64,000 nt of DNA, from NCBI GenBank assembly GCA_036583965.1, contig JAZBQD010000027.1, forward strand, positions 23,071,001 to 23,135,000, written 5' to 3'. Each line of letters begins with the position of its first letter. Position 1 is the first letter of the stretch. Below are positions 38,483-51,000 of this stretch, piece by piece. This DNA comes from Prunella strophiata (taxonomy: Eukaryota > Chordata > Aves > Passeriformes > Prunellidae). The translations under genes were made by a program, and so were the position numbers. Under the pieces are notes generated by a model that made no database searches, was not told the DNA's origin, and worked only from the letters and a program-made list of their open reading frames with translations.

Positions 38483-38888
38483 CGTTACATATAGGTAAAA
38501 CCTTATAAAAGAAAGATCTTGTAAAATCAGGCCTTGCTATTTTGGCTAAGCTAACAGCTAGCCTGTTAAATTCCCATGAGAAAAGAATTATAAGAATGAG
38601 AATCAGTTTGCATAACAATCCATTCTTGTGAGAAAAGAATTTGCACCTGCAAAAATAAGAAGTGTATCCTGTGAGCATCCATGAAGAAAAAATGTAAACT
38701 AGGAAAGGAAAGGTTTGATGGACATGTACACTAGCCATCACCACCCACTGAACTGAATTCCAATGGATTGTTAACCAATTAGATTTTAAAAAGTGCCTTC
38801 TGATATTTCTATAAATATAAGCTAAGTGAATAAAGATTGGGGTATTCTGCATGAAGAATCAAGTGTCTTGTCCATCTCTACTGAGACA
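38483..38888 (+). mobile_element. Solo LTR A of an endogenous retrovirus (class II/alpharetrovirus-like), plus strand
   Basis: This 406-bp element aligns end to end with the element at 62643-63041, at roughly four in five positions by eye. It is bounded by a perfect 6-bp duplication, CTTCAT (38477-38482 and 38889-38894). The left end reads CGTTACATATAGG; the expected TG is mutated to CG. The right end is GAGACA. The promoter core is intact in order: CCAAT (38775-38779), TATAAAT (38810-38816), AATAAA (38829-38834). No gag, pol or env lies beside it, so the internal part was lost by LTR-LTR recombination. The 6-bp duplication points to the class II/ERVK-alpharetrovirus group (established for integrases of that group); I cannot name the family. 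A 142-codon antisense frame overlapping it is a chance frame. Confidence 0.93.
38810..38834 (+). promoter_or_regulatory. LTR A core: TATA box followed by AATAAA
   Basis: TATAAAT starts 19 bases before AATAAA, and a CCAAT box lies about 35 bases upstream (38775-38779). In Rous-type LTRs the AATAAA likewise lies between TATA and the cap site, so the same arrangement supports an alpharetrovirus-like LTR. Present activity is unknown. Confidence 0.7.
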
Positions 38889-38894
38889 CTTCAT
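38889..38894. repeat. Target-site duplication, right copy (LTR A)
   Basis: CTTCAT, identical to 38477-38482. Confidence 0.92.
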
Positions 38895-39192
38895 GTCTCT
38901 CCAATTCCATCTCTGTGTACTGGTATCTACTACAGATCTTTTGCAAAGTATCATGTTTTACGGAAAAATTAAATTATTATTCAATGTGAAAGGCAGAAGC
39001 AAATGGAATTTTAAAGCCCTTTTTGCTGCAATAATAGCTCTAATTATTTGTCCCCATTAAAATTTATCACTGACAAACTTAGGATCAGTTTTTATAAGCT
39101 ATTCATATAATATTATTTGTCCTTTACAATACTCACAAAGAATTGTCACAAGCTCAACTTTTGGGTACATGACAGAGGCAGAGTAATATTAC

Positions 39193-39218
39193 CATTAATT
39201 ACTGTAATTAATGCAAAT
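39193..39218. promoter_or_regulatory. Paired TAATTA palindrome with overlapping POU octamer
   Basis: CATTAATTAC and GTAATTAATG form a perfect 10-bp inverted repeat around one T (39193-39213). An exact octamer, ATGCAAAT (39211-39218), overlaps its right end. Palindromic TAAT sites are bound by homeodomain dimers and ATGCAAAT by POU factors (established). That this copy is used is inference. Confidence 0.4.
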
Positions 39219-40371
39219 TATGCAAAACCAGTAAAACTCCATTACCAAAGAAATAATAACCTTTAAACTGAAAATACAACAGCAAACACAGAAGTTCAGC
39301 TCATAATGGCTTAATTGTGACAGAAAGAATGCTGAGCAGTGTTTAGATTTTGGTTCTACATGCTAAAGCAGCTAATAATAAGTGGCATATATTTATAGAT
39401 AGCTAATATATGAATATAATATAGGAAATGGTATTCTGTGAAGCTGCTCATAGGCCATTTGTTTTATAGGATTTGATATTATTATTTAAACCAGCTCTTT
39501 TAAAAAGCAGTGCACAGTGTATTTCTCACAGAAGAAAATAGGCTGGTTTAATCCCTGTTTGAATGGAAAAACTCCATTCTCCCCTGTTTTAAATCAATAG
39601 AGTAGGCTATTCTTACAAAATTACTAGAGTTTCATAAAGCCCTAACTTCACACACAGCATGCCCAGCATGTCAGTAATGTTGAGGGGTTTTGGTGGGGAA
39701 ACTTGCTTACAATTCTAATCTAGATTCATTACAACCCCTACTCTCAGTTAAAGAGTCAGGAGTTTGGGTTTTTTAGGGCTTGTATTATTTGTTATACAAA
39801 CAAACACTATGATAAAGATATAAGAATTGAAATGGCCTGCAAAATCATGAACCAAATCACAGAGTTCATGAAAATCATCTGCTCCTACTGAAGTAAAAGA
39901 ATTCAGGATTTTGTGTCAAAGAATCAGAATTTCACCAGCTGTTGTATTCAGATCCAAGACGAGGATTTTTAGCTTCACAGCTTTTGGTTTCAAGGCCACC
40001 CCTCCATCTTAGTCCATACTCATCTTATAACATGAACTTATAATTTGGGTGAATAATAGGGATTATTGTTCTAGGTTATATCATTTAACCAATTACTTTA
40101 GTACATTTAAAAAGTCACCTCTTGAAGACAAACCATATTTTACTTCTGAATTATCAGCTCTGAAATAGCAGCTTAGCAGAAAGATATTCTGAATTTCAAG
40201 CAGTTCATGGCCCTGAGTGTGCAGGTTTATGCAAATGTTATATATCTAATGGAATTGTGAAAGTTCTCATGCATTTCTTTTATAAATCCTCAGAGCTCTC
40301 CAATTCTTGTTCAGCAATCTGTCTCAAATATGAATTATGTGTGGTATTAAAAAGGGAAGCAATTCATATGT

Positions 40372-40388
40372 TTTGCTTTGCTTTGCTC
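40372..40388. repeat. (CTTTG)n short microsatellite
   Basis: About three TTTGC/CTTTG units in tandem. Confidence 0.75.
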
Positions 40389-40583
40389 TGTTAAGACAGC
40401 TTTCTTAGGAATAAATAGCAATGCTTCACACTGAACTTTGTAGATTTACATTTTGAAATTAAGACTTGCCCTGGTGACAGAAATCTTACATGATTATATT
40501 GTGTCGAATGTGTGAGGTAAAAGGCATTTCTTTGCAGAGAGCACATTTAAATTCCCTTTGCAATCTATTTTCCCATGTAATGT

Positions 40584-40680
40584 GCCATGAGCAACCTGGT
40601 TCAGTGGAAGGAGTCCCTGTCCACGGCAGCAGTGTTGGTATCAGATGGTCTTTGAGATTCCTTCCAAACCAAACCATTCC
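40584..40680 (+). mobile_element. CR1 LINE, extreme 3'-end fragment, plus strand
   Basis: A short CR1 tail recognised by the phrases GCAACCTGGTTCAGTGGAAG, TCCCTGTCCACGGCAGC, and then TTCCTTCCAAACC followed by AAACCATTCC. These match the terminal 3' UTR of avian CR1. The final ATTCTATGATT unit is replaced by CTTTGGTTTGG, so the very end has decayed. Only about 100 bases remain, in the opposite orientation to the copy at 3437-3893. It may extend somewhat upstream, but similarity fades. Confidence 0.88.
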
Positions 40681-42399
40681 TTTGGTTTGGAAACCATCAT
40701 TTCCTTGATTCTTTAACAATACAGCTGCTTTTCCCTGCAATTCAGGAGATAATGGCTTATATCAGTTGAAAATACAATTTTCTGTTTAACTGAGAGCAAA
40801 CACTGTTGTCTTCAAGGATGTGTTAAATGGTGATCACATATTACAAAATACCAGATAACCTGAAAAACCTGATAACTGTGAATATTACAAAATTCTGTGG
40901 AGAACCAGCAGAGGTCAGGTAGGAGAATGCTGCTGGTAAAATGCAGCTACTCTCTAATGAGTATAAATACTTAGGTAATGTATATTTTAAGGTAAAATAT
41001 GGTACACATAGGTATAAGAACAAATAGGAATTATAGGTGGAAAAAAATATTACCAATTAGATATGTGCCTATTGAGGATCAAGTTCCCTACCAGATCTCA
41101 GTAGTACAGGGATGATATTGACTGCAGACCTAGCCTGGAGGTTTGGTTTGTCAGTTGCTGCCCAGAATAAAAATTTATCAACTTTACAATTTTTTTTATA
41201 TCTTAACAAAAAAGATGGGAAAAATTGAAGGCTTGATTCTGTGCCTTCTCTGGAGGTTGGATTGCCCCTTCTTGGCCATTTTTCCCTTATATTGAGTTCA
41301 AAACACCTTATATCAAGCTCCATAGGCACAGTTTCATGACACTTGGAAATCTGTTGGATCATTAATTTTCCTAAATCCAAGAATGCCTATAAAGTGTTCA
41401 CAAGATTATTGCTCAAGCCTTCTATTAAATATTTCATGTCATATTGTTTTATTCTAGCTGACTTTAAGTGTGATCACAATGCTGAATTTCTTTTGTTGAA
41501 CAGGAGCTCTAAAAAGTTCACTTTATAATAAGAACATTTTCTTTAAACAGTTTTTTCAAAAGATTTTTTTAATGCCTATTTCTTGGTTATTTTATTTGGT
41601 TGGTTGGGATTCTTTTTCCCTTGGTAAGAGAAGTTTGAAGGCATGAGAAGAAAACTTACAATTGGCTCATTTGAGAAAATGAAGCAAAAAGGCAGCCTTG
41701 GCACAGTGAGCCCAGACATTGCCAGTGTAGTAAGCAAAAGTGAAACCACAGTAAGTGCCAAATGAGCAGGTGGAATAAAGCTAAAATAAAATGTTTGTTG
41801 GTCTGTAATGACAGGTATTACTCCTTGCACCCAACCTGCAAAATTGCTTCCATTTATCTTTATTCTTTGCAGGATTCAGTTTCCTTCTTTTATGGTACTG
41901 AACGTTTGAGTTTTGCCTTTCTGGAAATGTAAGCAAGTTTTTGTAACTTGAGTTGTAATTGCAGAGGAAAAATGGGGCAAGCAGTCACACTCATACCAAC
42001 ATTCCTTTAGCCAGTGGCAAAGGCAACTCCCTGCACCCCACACAGCCTGTAATAAAAACCCAGCAGCCCAAGCCACCAGCCTGAACCTGGATTGGTAACA
42101 CCTTCCCTACTGCTTTACACCAAGCTGCCTACCTGCACTTTAATATACTCATGCCATTGGCACTGCTCTCATTCCTCAGCTGAGCTTCCACCCACAGCTC
42201 AGCTCACCCACGCCTGTGTGCTCCCATGTGACATTAATAATGACTTCAGCTCCCAAAATCATCAGGCTGTCTTAGAAATCACTGATACATGCAAACTTTC
42301 TGAAATGATGTGATCCAAAGAACACAGAATGATACAGGATGGCTTTAAAAAGGCATTGTTAGAGTACTCATGTATACACTAATGTTACTCCTCTTTCAT
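40681..42399. other. Non-coding AT-rich sequence
   Basis: No gene or repeat family is recognised. The 103-codon minus frame at 41069-41380 shows no domain. Confidence 0.55.
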
Positions 42400-42720
42400 T
42401 TGCTTTGTGCCAGCACACAGTGTCAGCAGTCCTTGGACACTGTGTGATTGCTATGGCAGGAACACACTTCTGGAACAGAAAATTCAGGCAGGAAAACTCT
42501 CCCAACAGAGAGAGCTCTGGCCCTGTGCCACTGTGGTGGTGTCAGTGCCCACCTGCAGCTGCCCTGCTCTGCACAGCCTGGCACACAGCTGGCCCTGGGC
42601 TGCCCCCAGGCTGAGGAGCCATGGCAGCACTTACAGCTCTGACAGCACAACCCTCCTGCAAAATCTGCTGGGATCATTTCTTACCCTGCTGAGAGCTCTA
42701 AAACTCCCCTTGATAGTATT
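42400..42720. other. GC-rich, CpG-poor patch
   Basis: This is the most GC-rich block of the window (about 42520-42620), full of CAGCTG, CCTGGC and GCCCTG words but with essentially no CpG. Three staggered plus frames and one minus frame (64-116 codons) overlap in it, which argues against any of them being real. It is not a CpG island; nature unknown. Confidence 0.35.
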
Positions 42721-45700
42721 TTTAGGGCCCTGTTACAAATCCAGACCAAGTAAATAACAAATAAATGGCTGAAAGTAAAGGCCAGCCAACAGCAGTTTCC
42801 TCCTGCTGCAGAGCTCCACTCCTGAGATAATGTCCATATCACACAAAAGCATTGCTTTCCTTGAAATGGAAAATGGGAATTTTAGCAGCAGTTACATGAC
42901 TGCACGAGCTCAAAGAGTGCCCTGCCTCCCACTCAAAGATGGTACTTGCATGCTCAGAACCCCCACCCAGAAAAACAACATTCAGATGGTTTAGATTAAC
43001 AGATGATTTAGATTTCAGTGTTTTCAAAATGACTGAGATATTCTGCAATTAAGATTGATCATAAAACAAGTGGTTCATATTTTATTCTCAGTTTCAGCCA
43101 TCCCTATTTCATAATTTCAGACAATTAAATAAAGTCATTTTCATCATATCCATAGAATTTCAGTCTCATCTGTTCTATGCTTTAAATGACAATATAAAAC
43201 TCAATTTCTTGCACCTGTTTTTTATCTGTTAATAAAGTTATATCTGGTTTTTCTTCTCTGATTCTGATGAAAATATGATCCTAACAAAAATCCAAATTTA
43301 AGAAAAAACAAAAATAAACCCACAAGACCCCCAAAACACTCAAATCCACAAACAAAATAAAATTTCCCCCCAATTTTATTCAGCATTTTGAGGTTTGATA
43401 ATCCATTACTCCTCACTGCTTTTGGAAAATTATTTATCACTTCTTTCTCCTTCCTTGGGGAAAAAAAAAGCTTTTCAAGTATAACTAGATCTTCCATTCT
43501 GACTCTTGAAAAAACACAGGAAGGAAACTAATATTTCTGCTGGCTCTTTTAAGAGACAAAAAAATTATAAGGGACTTTTTTTTTTTTTGAAGACTGCAGA
43601 AAAGTCAAAGGTGAAATTGTACTTTAGCTGAAAGCACTGGAAACTCTACTTTTCACTTCAGAAGCCAAGATTCACCTAAAATATTTCCAAAAATCACTTT
43701 TTCCTACTATGATGGATTTCCAAATTGCTTTCCCATTGCATTGTTCATGAAATTTAAACCTTTGGCATTGTCTTTGATGTCAGGAGAGCCAGACAACAAA
43801 TTCCTCAGAGCCCTTATGGCAGAGACACCTGGTAATTAAGACATACAAAACTGTTACTCTCCAGAAGAGTTACAATCTCCAAAAGATGTACTCCCAGTTC
43901 TGCAAATCCGAGTTGATCCCTGAACAATTTCATGCACACTCATTTTCATGACAAGTTCCCACACTATTTCTTGTGTTTCTTCTTTCCTTATCTACTCTTT
44001 TCCCCAGTTTTATCATCACTGCTTTAGGCTGTGGTAAACTTTACTGTGCTAGTTCATTGGGATGTTAGAAAACACAGGAAAATTTCTTTTTTATATGTCT
44101 AAGCTTGTTTAGAAGATTCAGTTTGGCAAAATTTATTTGCCTTGTTCACGATAAGAGTACTTGAATTGATCTGAACTATTTGGAACATGGAGAAAAATCA
44201 GAGGAATGGCATCCTTTGGGATTCCCCCCCTTCACATCCAACTTTGAATTTATCCAACTGTATTAGAAAATACAGCAACATTCTGGTTATATTTTGGAAG
44301 GCCTATGGAAAATATTGTATTAATATTAATTTTGCCAACGAAATTTGTTTCTCAAGTAATAAAGGTGTGTTTCACTCTGTCAGCTCTGTGGTTCACCATC
44401 TGGGGAATTATATCTCTAGCCTGAAAATACCCAACTGCCTTGGTTCACCCTGGGCAGGTCCCATGCCTGAAGATGGTCATGTCAGCAGAGCTCCACAAAC
44501 AGATTTTGCACAATTGACAACTGAGTAACTTTGCTTCTGTCATTTGACAGAAACATTTTGGTTAAGATATTTAATGCAGCCTTCCATAATTTTTCCCTGA
44601 AGTTTCTCTGAGTTATCAAGAATCACAGTAGTTTATTCTGCTGTGGTATGTTTCCAAAGACAGCCCTATTTAATGCAAATCAAGTTATTTTCCTTAATAT
44701 CTGAATTTCTGTTCCTAGAAGAGATAGCTGCCAGCATTTCTTTAATAAAAGATCAACAACTTGGGAAGGAAGAAATTTTCCTACTTAAGCAATACCTAAT
44801 TAATTCATTCCAAACTCTCCCCTTGAAAACAGGGAATTTTGTACTGGCCTGCCCATTGCTCTGACACCTCACCCTGGCCACTGCTCCCAGTCAGCAGGGA
44901 ATGCTCTGGCTGCAGCACTGGCACTGCTCTGCTTCTCTTGAGAGCTGCTTGAGGGGTCTGTGCAGTTAGAGAAGGTAGGGCTGGGCTGGAGGGTGAAAAT
45001 TAAAGCTTTGTGCAGAAATTTGGGCCTCTGATTTTATAAATTTCTGATTAATCTGAAGTATTGTTAAATTTTAGCGATCCACAGTTTGAAGTATTTAAGT
45101 CCAACTTCTTGACATTACACAGATTTTGTGGGGACTCTTGGTCAGACACATTTATTCATATTTCCAGAAGGAAAACACACCTATTTGGCCATTCTATGCC
45201 AAGTCATCTTTACCTAAGTGGATTAGCTGGCTTCTATTTTTATTTTCTCTTCAATTGTCATTCTCTAGCAGTGCAGACAGAGCCCTGAATGAACTAGCCA
45301 TTAAAAACATGGAGATGCTGTTTGGGACTAGGCCAGAGATTTAATATTTAATTTCTGCCACTGTCCATATTTATTGTCTTCAAAAAACGTCATTTCCTTG
45401 TCTCTGATTCCATAAAGTAGGGTGAATAATAGACTGAATTTGGTACACTCCAAATTTGCCATTGCTAAAACTAGCTTTTCTCAGTGGACTGAGAGGCTGG
45501 AAATGGAGACCCACACCCTTACTCTACAAACATTTATTTACACACTTCACCAATTTAACTGCAGGCATAATTCGATCAATGCAAGACAACAAAAATTTTG
45601 TTGAGTGTCTGCATTCTAAGAAATTATACACAACACCACCAATGCAACCTTTGATGACTGGAGTGGCCTCCACACCAGATCACAGCCCTGCAGCCTTCTT

Positions 45701-47880
45701 GGGATAGTCCTACCAGCAAACTTTGGCTCATTTTAATTGCCCAGGATATGCACAAGTGTCATGATTGCATGTTTAGAGCTAGGCCTCTCATCTACCTTCT
45801 AAAATATAATGTTCTTCATTCAGAACCAGATCTGCTGAAATGGTAGCAGGAATTGCCAGTGTTTTCCAATAATTTAATTTTTTCATTTTACCAAAATGAG
45901 GTGCAGTTTGTAATGATTTGGTGTGAGTACAGACTGATCAAGCTAATCTAGCAAAAACAGAGCTCAGTTTGGAGAGGCAAGCAAAGCAAAAAGCTAAATA
46001 TCAATACTCTTCTGTTCCTGGGAAAGGAGCTTGGCTTTAGGGTTAGCACAATTAAGAAAAATTTGCTACTTTGCAGTGTTTTTTTTTTTATCCTGGGAAC
46101 AGTCAGCTGTAAAGCCCAATAAAGTTTTCTCATTTTTCACCCACTGTGGATCTGATTCTCTCTCTGCATGGGTCATGTAAGAGAATATCATTAGTATTAC
46201 TATTAGGGCCCAAAAATGCACCAATAAATGGAGCTGTACCTTTTAGACAAATATGTGGTACTGGGAAGAAGTGCATAACTATGAATAAATGAGATATTGA
46301 TTGTCTGTTAGTTAAAACCAGCTGCAGTTTTCCTATGCATAAAGTATCTGAGCTGAGCCTCATCAGTTTTGTATCTTCCTTGCTGTTGACACAGAAATAG
46401 ACAAGAAGCTGCAAAGCAGCATATTTAAAACCAAAGACTAAAACAATGGTCTGAGAGCTCACTTGGCAGAAATTGCTGACGTCCTCCCTTGTTAAAACAA
46501 AAATATTTAATAAAGTCACTATCAGCTTCAGAGAATCTCCAGTCTACCACTACACCACACTCAGGTTGTCATGGAAACGAGGAGAGGTTCAGGATCATTT
46601 GACATTTTATGAAGACAATTTAAAGCTACTTTATACAGAGAAAAAAATGTGAACTCTAAGCTACTTTTGCAATTTTCCAATTAAAGGAGTCACTGCCAGA
46701 AACTCAAGCAGCTCTTGCTCCTTTGTCTCTGTGATAACCAAAGGATGAGCAGGATCATTAGCATGTGGTGCTGTTCTTGACTCTGATTTAAATTCACCTG
46801 TATGATATACATAACAGAATAAAAAGAATGCCTGGTTATATTCAAAATTGCATGTAAGGGTCTCCAGAAATGTGAGACACAAAAGGGAGCAGGAGCCACT
46901 CCCTGAGCACTTCATTCTTAGTAGGGAAGCAGAGCCTCAATATTTATAAACTGGCATTGGAAGTACACTCTTGAATTTTTTGGCACAAATAAATAGAAAA
47001 ATTATTCATGAAGATAAAAAGACTGATACAGATTACTAACCTCAGAGAGAGGTTGAATCCTACAGATATTTTAAACCTGATCTTTGAACAAAAAAAGTTT
47101 AGACATATTAAAGAGAATCTTCTCATCTTGTTATGAATAAAATTACCTGCATTATAAAAAGTTCTCACACTGTAACAAGGCATTTTTTATAATCCATCTG
47201 AATGGATGCTCGTGAGAGCAAAAGAAATGAAATGCCACAGAAAGAGGTAATCTCACACCCAAATGAAGGATTTTATTTTTTCCAGTAAGAAGAAAAGCTC
47301 TTTTCTATTACTGCATAAGCAGCTGCAGCATCAGTGACAACCTAAAATAATAGTAAATAAATAGCAGAAGTATAAATCTGGAAAAAACCCCAAGAGATAT
47401 TCAAGCTAGAAAGTTGATTAAAGGATAAAAAATGGCTTTATGTTGCTTTAAATATTAAACATTTCAAAAGCAGGCAGATTAATAGTGCTTAAAAGGCATT
47501 CTTTCTTGTTCCTTTTCACAGCATCTACACAGTCATAGTGGGTCAGAATAATGCCATGCAATATTTACAGCATTACTTTACAAGTGTACTTTTTCTTAAA
47601 TGGCACACTCTCTATCCTGTTGTTTACAAAATGAAAAATGCCTCTATTACATTCTGCCAACTATTCTTTGTGTGTGCAGTATAAAGGACAGAAATTGTCC
47701 CCAGAGCAGTTTTAGATTCTCAACAAATCATTTAAACTCTTCATATTGTATTAAGGTCTATATCTGCAATATCATCCCTTATTAATTTTAAAATTAACTT
47801 GTTTAGTAAATTCATATTTACTGCAGGAAAATCATGTCATCTGTGTGGAAGGCTGAGCTTATTCTCAAATTCTCTTACAG
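42721..47880. other. Non-coding AT-rich sequence
   Basis: No gene is supported in this 5.2 kb. Homopolymer runs occur: T13 (43576-43588), C8-9 (about 44224-44231) and T12 (46079-46090). A small GC-richer spot lies at about 44860-44990. Frames up to 129 codons (46130-46519 minus) have no domain. Confidence 0.55.
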
Positions 47881-48030
47881 TTGCTATCTCTGCTGGAATT
47901 TGAAAAGGCAAGAGAATTTCTGGACTGTGACTGGAATGTATCCATTTTTGATATAAAGCTTCCTGAAATTTCTACTGCTTTGTCCTTTGATAGCTCTCTC
48001 TTTGCTGCTGTAAATACACAGATACATCTG

Positions 48031-51000
48031 GTAATTTTTGAGGTAGAATTGCACCATGTTATTTATTTTATTGAATAAAGCAAATCTCTGGAAGCCCAGG
48101 GATAAACAGGAGCTATAGTGGTGGAGGAATTCAGCTGAGGAACTCTGTCAGCTCTGCACATTTGTGTATCCAAACCAGGCTTTTCTACCAACCTTTCATA
48201 CATCTGACTACAATTCCCTCAAGTTTTCTTCTTTTCCTTATTTTGTGACATTCATATTTGTCAGATGTAAACCTTTACTGGAGTTTTCCAATCACTGTTA
48301 AATACACTGGTCCTGCACTGTTCTGCTCTGGAGGATGGAATTTACCATGGGCTCTCTCTTTGTGTCTTTAATGTGATCTCATTCACTAATGTATTGTAGT
48401 GTGGTTATAACCCCACTCTCCAGATGCAAAATGAAATCAGATGAAATGGAAATGTATGTTTCTTTCTCTCACTTTTTTTTAGAAGGTTTTTTTTCTCCTG
48501 TACAATTTGCTTCAACAGTCCAAGGACTCACTAGTGCACTCTGAATTCCCTGCATGTGTTCTTGACATCAAAACTAGAAGGATTCCCTAAGATTTATGGA
48601 ATGGGTTTACTGTAGGTGTTGAAAATTATAACCTTGGCTCTTCCCTGTAACTCTGTGCTCTGAGAGCTTTGTTGAGCTGAGGTGGAAACTGTGGAGCTTG
48701 GTGGTTGGGGGCTGTGCAGTCAAATGATGTGTCCAGCTCAATCTTACCTGGCAATCACATGAATTGATGAAATTTCATGAAGTTTTTTTCTCATTACATT
48801 TTTTTTTTTATTTTATCACACTTGGTTTTCTGTGGCACTGTCCCTTGCAGCTGTGTGCACTAAGGAGACTATCCCAAGAAGCAAACTTGCTGCCATAAGC
48901 AGGACTTGTGTTACCAAGTGAGGCATTTTTTATACAAACAATAAAAAACTACTCTAAAGATTATACTTGTGAACAAAGCTTGTGATTTTGTTCCAATCTC
49001 CTTTCCAATCTTTATTTCAAAGGTCAACTCCCAATAACCTCTTTGTAATGACTCCTTTGTTTTTTGTTTTTCCATTACACTGATTTTACTTCTTACAGAA
49101 ATTCAACAATACGGAATTGTTTCACTATTCTGAGTTCACATGACAAATGACATCCTTATCACATCCACAGAGAAATTGTAGATTGCACCCAGGAGCCATT
49201 TCTGTTGATACTAATTTGATCACAAATTTAAGGTCCTGAAGAGTATCAAAGGAACACCAATACAGTTAAACAAGTATTTTCTATTACAGCTCTTATTTCT
49301 TGCTTTTGACTTACATGCCTGCAGCTACAGCTTGCCATGTAGTTTGTGGAGATATTTATTTTGTAAGTATGAGTGATAATAAATGCTGAGATGGGAGTGG
49401 AAAATCCCTGCTTTTACCTTTAGTATTCAGAATATGTGAAGCATTTCCACATCTAAGAGAACTTCAAAAACTACACAAACCTCTATAGATGATAATCTAA
49501 GCAAAGGACGGCATATTATATTATATAATATTCTATTTAAGACAGGGAGGATAATTTTCAATCTTTCAAGTGCCCTATAGGAAAGCTACAGGAAGACAAT
49601 ATAAGGTGTGGGGGGATATACAAAAGAAACAGGAATAAAAGAATAGGGCAGAAAGATTCTTTATGAACTTCCCACTTTGCATAACACACAGACCTAAACC
49701 TCTGGAATTCCAGCTGTCCTACAGGACAGGTTATTAAAGTATCAGCAGTTGTTTTCCTTTTCACTGTACCTCATTATATCTCACTAAAGAGTTATAGCTG
49801 TGAAAAAGCATCACAAAAAAAAATCTTTGCACTCCCTGTTACCACATTGCTTGCCAGCTCTTCAAAGCACCTGAGGAAACCAGGAGTTTCATTGTTACCC
49901 TAATAAATATGCTCACTTTCCTCTGGTTTCAAAGTACTCACTGAAATGATTCATGCATCTAATAGGGTACTTTTTCTTTCAAGAAAAGTTAAGGATACCA
50001 AGATGGTTTTGCCCCTAAATGACCCTTGTGATATTATTAAAAGCACTTTAATATCTCAAGTGCTCAAATATAAAAAAAGCTCTTTTTGTACCCCTTTTTT
50101 TTTTTGTGTTTGTCCTATACACTTCAATTAAATTGTATTATACCTCTTTTATGCCTGAAGATCTTTTGTTATAAATGGTGCTCCATGAAAATTTGGGGGT
50201 GGGATATAAGAGGAATAAAACATCTTCTTAGGAGGGCATGGGAGAGTGGGACAGAAGTCTTTAGGGTGTCATTCTGATTTCAGCCTTTTACAGACAACTG
50301 CACTTGGTAACTGAGAACAGACTCAGTCAAGAACAGAGTGCTGCTTGGTGCTTTTGTCATTGCTCTGTCACAATGACCCCACTTATGCACTTATGAGTGT
50401 AACTGTGTAGGGGTTAAGAAAAGCTCAGTAGAATGCCATTATACTATCCATATCATGGATCAGTATTTCATACAGTGTGCTTTAAGTAAAAGCTGAAGAA
50501 CTCAGGCAAGAAATGCTTCTAAATCGGGCCAGAAACTAATTTAGAATCACATCACTCTCAAAGATGTAACCCAGGCAAAACAAAACAAGTGTGTGACATC
50601 CTGGAAAAAATGAGGAAGCAAATCACAAAGCCCTATGAATACTTAAATTAGTTCACCCAGGAATAAATTGGAGTACAAGATCAGTACATGCAGAAACACT
50701 TGGCCAGATGTACTACAGATCTGACTGGAAAGACAAAGAAATTCCTGCCAACATCAGAAAAATTTTTAAAAATCTGCATACTGCTCTTGGATCAGATTGT
50801 ATGTATGGCAGTCATACCTTTCAAAGTGGATGTTACATCATAGACTGGCATCAAACAACCAAACACTGAAAATTTAATATATATTTCACTCAAGGAGTAG
50901 AGCACTCCAGAAAAATCCTACAAGATATTGACAATAAAACATGCTATAATGGAAAGAGACTTCCAAAACCATTAACACCAAAAATTTTAAAAACTTGCTG

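Larger units (their letters stand above)
38895..40583. other. Non-coding AT-rich sequence
   Basis: No gene is seen. It contains a homeodomain-type palindrome with an overlapping octamer at 39193-39218 and a short (CTTTG)n run (about 40372-40388). Confidence 0.55.

Noticed and set aside
38424..38852. 142-codon minus-strand frame
   Set aside because: It lies almost entirely antisense to solo LTR A and starts and stops without relation to retroviral genes. The equivalent frame is not kept in LTR B.
46130..46519. 129-codon minus-strand frame
   Set aside because: No recognisable domain, no flanking exon structure, and within the length range expected by chance.
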